Source: Cellulophaga tyrosinoxydans
GTDB lineage: Bacteria > Bacteroidota > Bacteroidia > Flavobacteriales > Flavobacteriaceae
DNA length: 62,980 nucleotides
Assembly (NCBI RefSeq): GCF_900176415.1
Contig: NZ_FWXO01000008.1
Span: forward strand, 1 to 62,980
Reading direction: 5' to 3'
Part shown: positions 60,576 to 62,980 of the stretch, in pieces
How the letters are laid out: every line of letters begins with the position of its first letter
How positions within the stretch are numbered: position 1 is the stretch's first letter
Translations under genes and position numbers: made by a program
The notes under the pieces: generated by a model
The model's database searches: none
The model's input: the letters and a program-made list of their open reading frames with translations, nothing else
What the model was told of the DNA's origin: nothing

Positions 60576-62980
60576 ATGACACTAAAACCTATTAAAAAGA
60601 ATAGAGCCTTTTTCAAATTCATAGGCTTCATTTTACTAAGTATTGCTTTAAGCTTTCCTAAAAAATCTTTCTCCAACACTACCAAAAAAGTCAAAACTAA
60701 TACTTCGGTTTACATTCCACCAACTATTAGTTTAGATGTAAATAATAACACTGGTGCTGGTGGTGTAAATATTTATACAGAAGCTTGTTCACGTGGTTGG
60801 GAAATTTTAGACAATACTAATACTGGTGCATTATCTAGCTTTAACTCACCTGACGGTATTATAATGTCGATGACAATAACTTTAATAAATCCCCAAGATG
60901 GATCAGATGAACAATTAGCAATTGGCGGATCATTTCCTGGCGTTTTAGTAGCAGGTAATAATACTCAAAGTTTAACAATTACCAATAGCGGATCTGCTTC
61001 AACTAATACAATGAGAAATGTTTTAGATGATTTGCTTTATAAGAATTTAGCGGCGAATCCAAATACTTCCGTCCAACGACAAGTTTCAATTCAAGTAGTA
61101 GATGACCTAGGACAAGCCTCAAATACAGCCATTGCCTATTTTAATGTTACCAAAGCATCAAATAGTGGTAAAACTGATGGCCCCTTAATTGTTTTTACTA
61201 CCGACACCTCTGTCGATTTGTTTACAGGTTTAGATGGAAGTCAGGATAGTGGTGGCACATGGGTAGATATTGATGCCAGTGGAGCTCTTACAGGGAGTAA
61301 TGTAGATGTTACCGCCTTATCTCTAGGTGGTACATCATTCAGATATGACGTAAGCGCTAGTGCACCTTGTGGTACATCAAGCACTACCGTTTTAGTCATA
61401 AAAATGGAATCAAATGAGGTACCTATTTACTCAACAATTTCTTGTGGAGTTTTAACCACACAATACACCAGTGCACTATTTTCAGGCAATTCAGACGATC
61501 CAATTTATATTTTTAATACAGGAGCCAATCAAGGAGTTTTAGAAGCAGAGGCGGGAGTGTCTCCTAGTACGACATATAATTGGTATATATTTAATTCTGC
61601 TACAAATTCCTACGATAATTTTGCGGTGAACAGCACTAGAATTCAAAACAACTTAGCTGACGGTGGCTATTTAGTGGTAAGAAATGATGGAGGAACTATT
61701 ACCGAAGGAAGAGCTTGGGTATGGAATATATCAACAGGTTCATCAAATGCAGGTGTGGATGACATCACTTGTAATGAAAATATTTACACACTAAATGGCA
61801 ATATAGGTGGAACAACCCAAACGTATACACATTATGACCCTGTTAGAAGACCCTTTTTTATTGATAATACAACACAAATTTCTGTTCGATTTAATGGTAA
61901 TCATACTTATGTTTCAGATTTAGGATTCTATTTTGTTGACCCAACAGGTACAAAAACAATTACTTTAGCTGCAAATCAAGGAAATACATGTAATGCTGGT
62001 GATAATATTAGTAACCTTACTTTTACTAATCAAGGCTCACCTACTTATTTTAATTTTTGTGCTCCCGCGGTTTCTCCATTAACTGGAACTTGGAATGGTT
62101 ATTACGATGGTAGTTCTAATAATTTAATAGATTGGTCAGCACTGTACGGTTCCAACGCAGCAGCAGGTGGCTGGTCTGTACAAATTTATGATTGTGTTGG
62201 TGCCGACGTTGGTGCGCTTACTGGCGCAACCATAACTTTTGATGACGGTTCTGGGAATGTAATTACATATACGAGTGGTTCTATAAATGTTCCAATAAAT
62301 GATAACTCTTGTAGCGCTGCAACAGCCTCTATATATGAAGTTCCATTTACACCTGCGGTTAGTGCCAGTCAGACCATAGATTTAAATCCAAACATTGGTG
62401 ATAATAGCAATAATGGCGGTTGGCAGTGGTATTATAGTGTTGAAGGAGCATCTGGCCCATTTGTAGAGTTTAACAATAATTCATTAACACCTACTTTAGC
62501 AATCAATCAAAATACATGGATAAAACTAGTTGTAAATTATGGATTTACATGTAATTCTGAAGATGTAATACTAATACAATCTTCAGCTAGTGCTAAAATA
62601 CTAACTACAGGAGATCAACCACAAGATATCTCTGTAAATAGCGGAACACAAGCAACATTTTCTGTAAATGTGACTGGATCCTCAATATCATATCAATGGC
62701 AGGTGGATAATCAATTAGGAAGCGGATTTGTAAATATAGATCCTGCGAATGTTTCGGATAATTATACAGGAAGTGATACAGCTACTTTGATATTAAATCC
62801 GACATCTACAAATGAAAATAATTATGAATATCGAGTAATAATAACCGACGTTAACAACGTTTGTCCAGATATAATATCTGATACCGCTGTACTAACAGTT
62901 ATTCCTGACACCACTCCTCCTGCTATACCAACAGTGGTAAGTCAAATTACCAACGATACCACGCCGGTACTTAATGGTAC
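60576..62980 (+). CDS. Large secreted repeat protein (partial, runs off the window)
   Basis: At least 801 residues with no stop before the window edge. The N-terminal signal region (RAFFKFIGFILLSIALSFP) is followed by beta-rich, Thr/Asn/Gly-rich domains. PVRRPFFIDNTTQISV through WSVQIYDCVGADVGALTGA resembles a P-domain-like module. PKD/Ig-like modules follow (GTQATFSVNVTGSSISYQW; NEYRVIITDVNN-type ends), and the window ends in TPPAIPTVVSQITNDTTPVL, the start of a bacterial Ig-like repeat typical of giant adhesins. It is probably exported by the type IX system, but the sorting domain would lie outside the window. Confidence 0.85.
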   Translation, partial: MTLKPIKKNRAFFKFIGFILLSIALSFPKKSFSNTTKKVKTNTSVYIPPTISLDVNNNTGAGGVNIYTEACSRGWEILDNTNTGALSSFNSPDGIIMSMTITLINPQDGSDEQLAIGGSFPGVLVAGNNTQSLTITNSGSASTNTMRNVLDDLLYKNLAANPNTSVQRQVSIQVVDDLGQASNTAIAYFNVTKASNSGKTDGPLIVFTTDTSVDLFTGLDGSQDSGGTWVDIDASGALTGSNVDVTALSLGGTSFRYDVSASAPCGTSSTTVLVIKMESNEVPIYSTISCGVLTTQYTSALFSGNSDDPIYIFNTGANQGVLEAEAGVSPSTTYNWYIFNSATNSYDNFAVNSTRIQNNLADGGYLVVRNDGGTITEGRAWVWNISTGSSNAGVDDITCNENIYTLNGNIGGTTQTYTHYDPVRRPFFIDNTTQISVRFNGNHTYVSDLGFYFVDPTGTKTITLAANQGNTCNAGDNISNLTFTNQGSPTYFNFCAPAVSPLTGTWNGYYDGSSNNLIDWSALYGSNAAAGGWSVQIYDCVGADVGALTGATITFDDGSGNVITYTSGSINVPINDNSCSAATASIYEVPFTPAVSASQTIDLNPNIGDNSNNGGWQWYYSVEGASGPFVEFNNNSLTPTLAINQNTWIKLVVNYGFTCNSEDVILIQSSASAKILTTGDQPQDISVNSGTQATFSVNVTGSSISYQWQVDNQLGSGFVNIDPANVSDNYTGSDTATLILNPTSTNENNYEYRVIITDVNNVCPDIISDTAVLTVIPDTTPPAIPTVVSQITNDTTPVLNG

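Overview
The DNA is AT-rich and looks like a chromosome segment from a member of the Flavobacteriaceae (Bacteroidota). Supporting signs are SusC/SusD pairs, a hybrid two-component regulator, DUF5606 and DUF6090 proteins, lipoprotein signals ending in Cys, promoter-like TTTG/TAnnTTTG elements, and a Bacteroidota-type tyrosine recombinase. The genus cannot be given from sequence alone.

Region 1 (1 to about 16,840) is an array of gene cassettes, all with genes on the + strand. They are separated by 17 related imperfect palindromes that look like integron attC sites. Each intact site starts with a 7-base core ending in AAC and ends with a core starting in GTT. For cassettes in the left two thirds, the first 9-10 bases of a cassette are the reverse complement of the bases just after its gene(s), and this sequence differs between cassettes. 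That is expected if each cassette circularises through its own attC. No integron integrase is in the window; it would be expected to the left. Cargo includes a HEPN-like protein, a barstar-like inhibitor, a ParD/ParE toxin-antitoxin pair, a four-gene cassette with an SMI1/KNR4 immunity-like protein, a sulfatase, an M23-like peptidase, a VOC protein, five consecutive DUF6090 membrane proteins and an alpha/beta hydrolase. The right part of the array is eroded.

Region 2 (16,863-19,523) holds ordinary genes on the - strand: a BASS-family transporter, a small lipoprotein, a small YodC-like protein and an Hsp20 chaperone.

Region 3 (19,855-47,133) appears to be a 27.3-kb island integrated at the 3' end of a tRNA-Pro gene. 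A 17-bp direct repeat lies at both ends, a tyrosine recombinase gene lies next to the tRNA, and paired short repeats (TAGGACACC) lie just inside each end. The cargo is a xylan-type polysaccharide utilisation locus: two GH3 enzymes, a GH10 xylanase, SusC, SusD, a surface glycan-binding lipoprotein, a hybrid two-component regulator and a DUF5060 glycosidase-like protein. Two insertion sequences are present, one defective. One of them truncates an AIPR-like phage-defence gene. A 3' fragment of a tRNA-Met gene near the left end marks a second, older integration scar.

Region 4 (47,118-60,230) is core chromosome: tRNA-Pro, an SGNH hydrolase, a GH20 hexosaminidase, a lactonase-like propeller, a PAS histidine kinase, DUF5606, peptide deformylase, RuvX, DapD, a phospho-polyol/glycan surface cluster, TsaC and CCA-adding enzyme. 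Region 5 (60,576 to the window end) is the start of a large secreted, repeat-containing protein that runs off the window.
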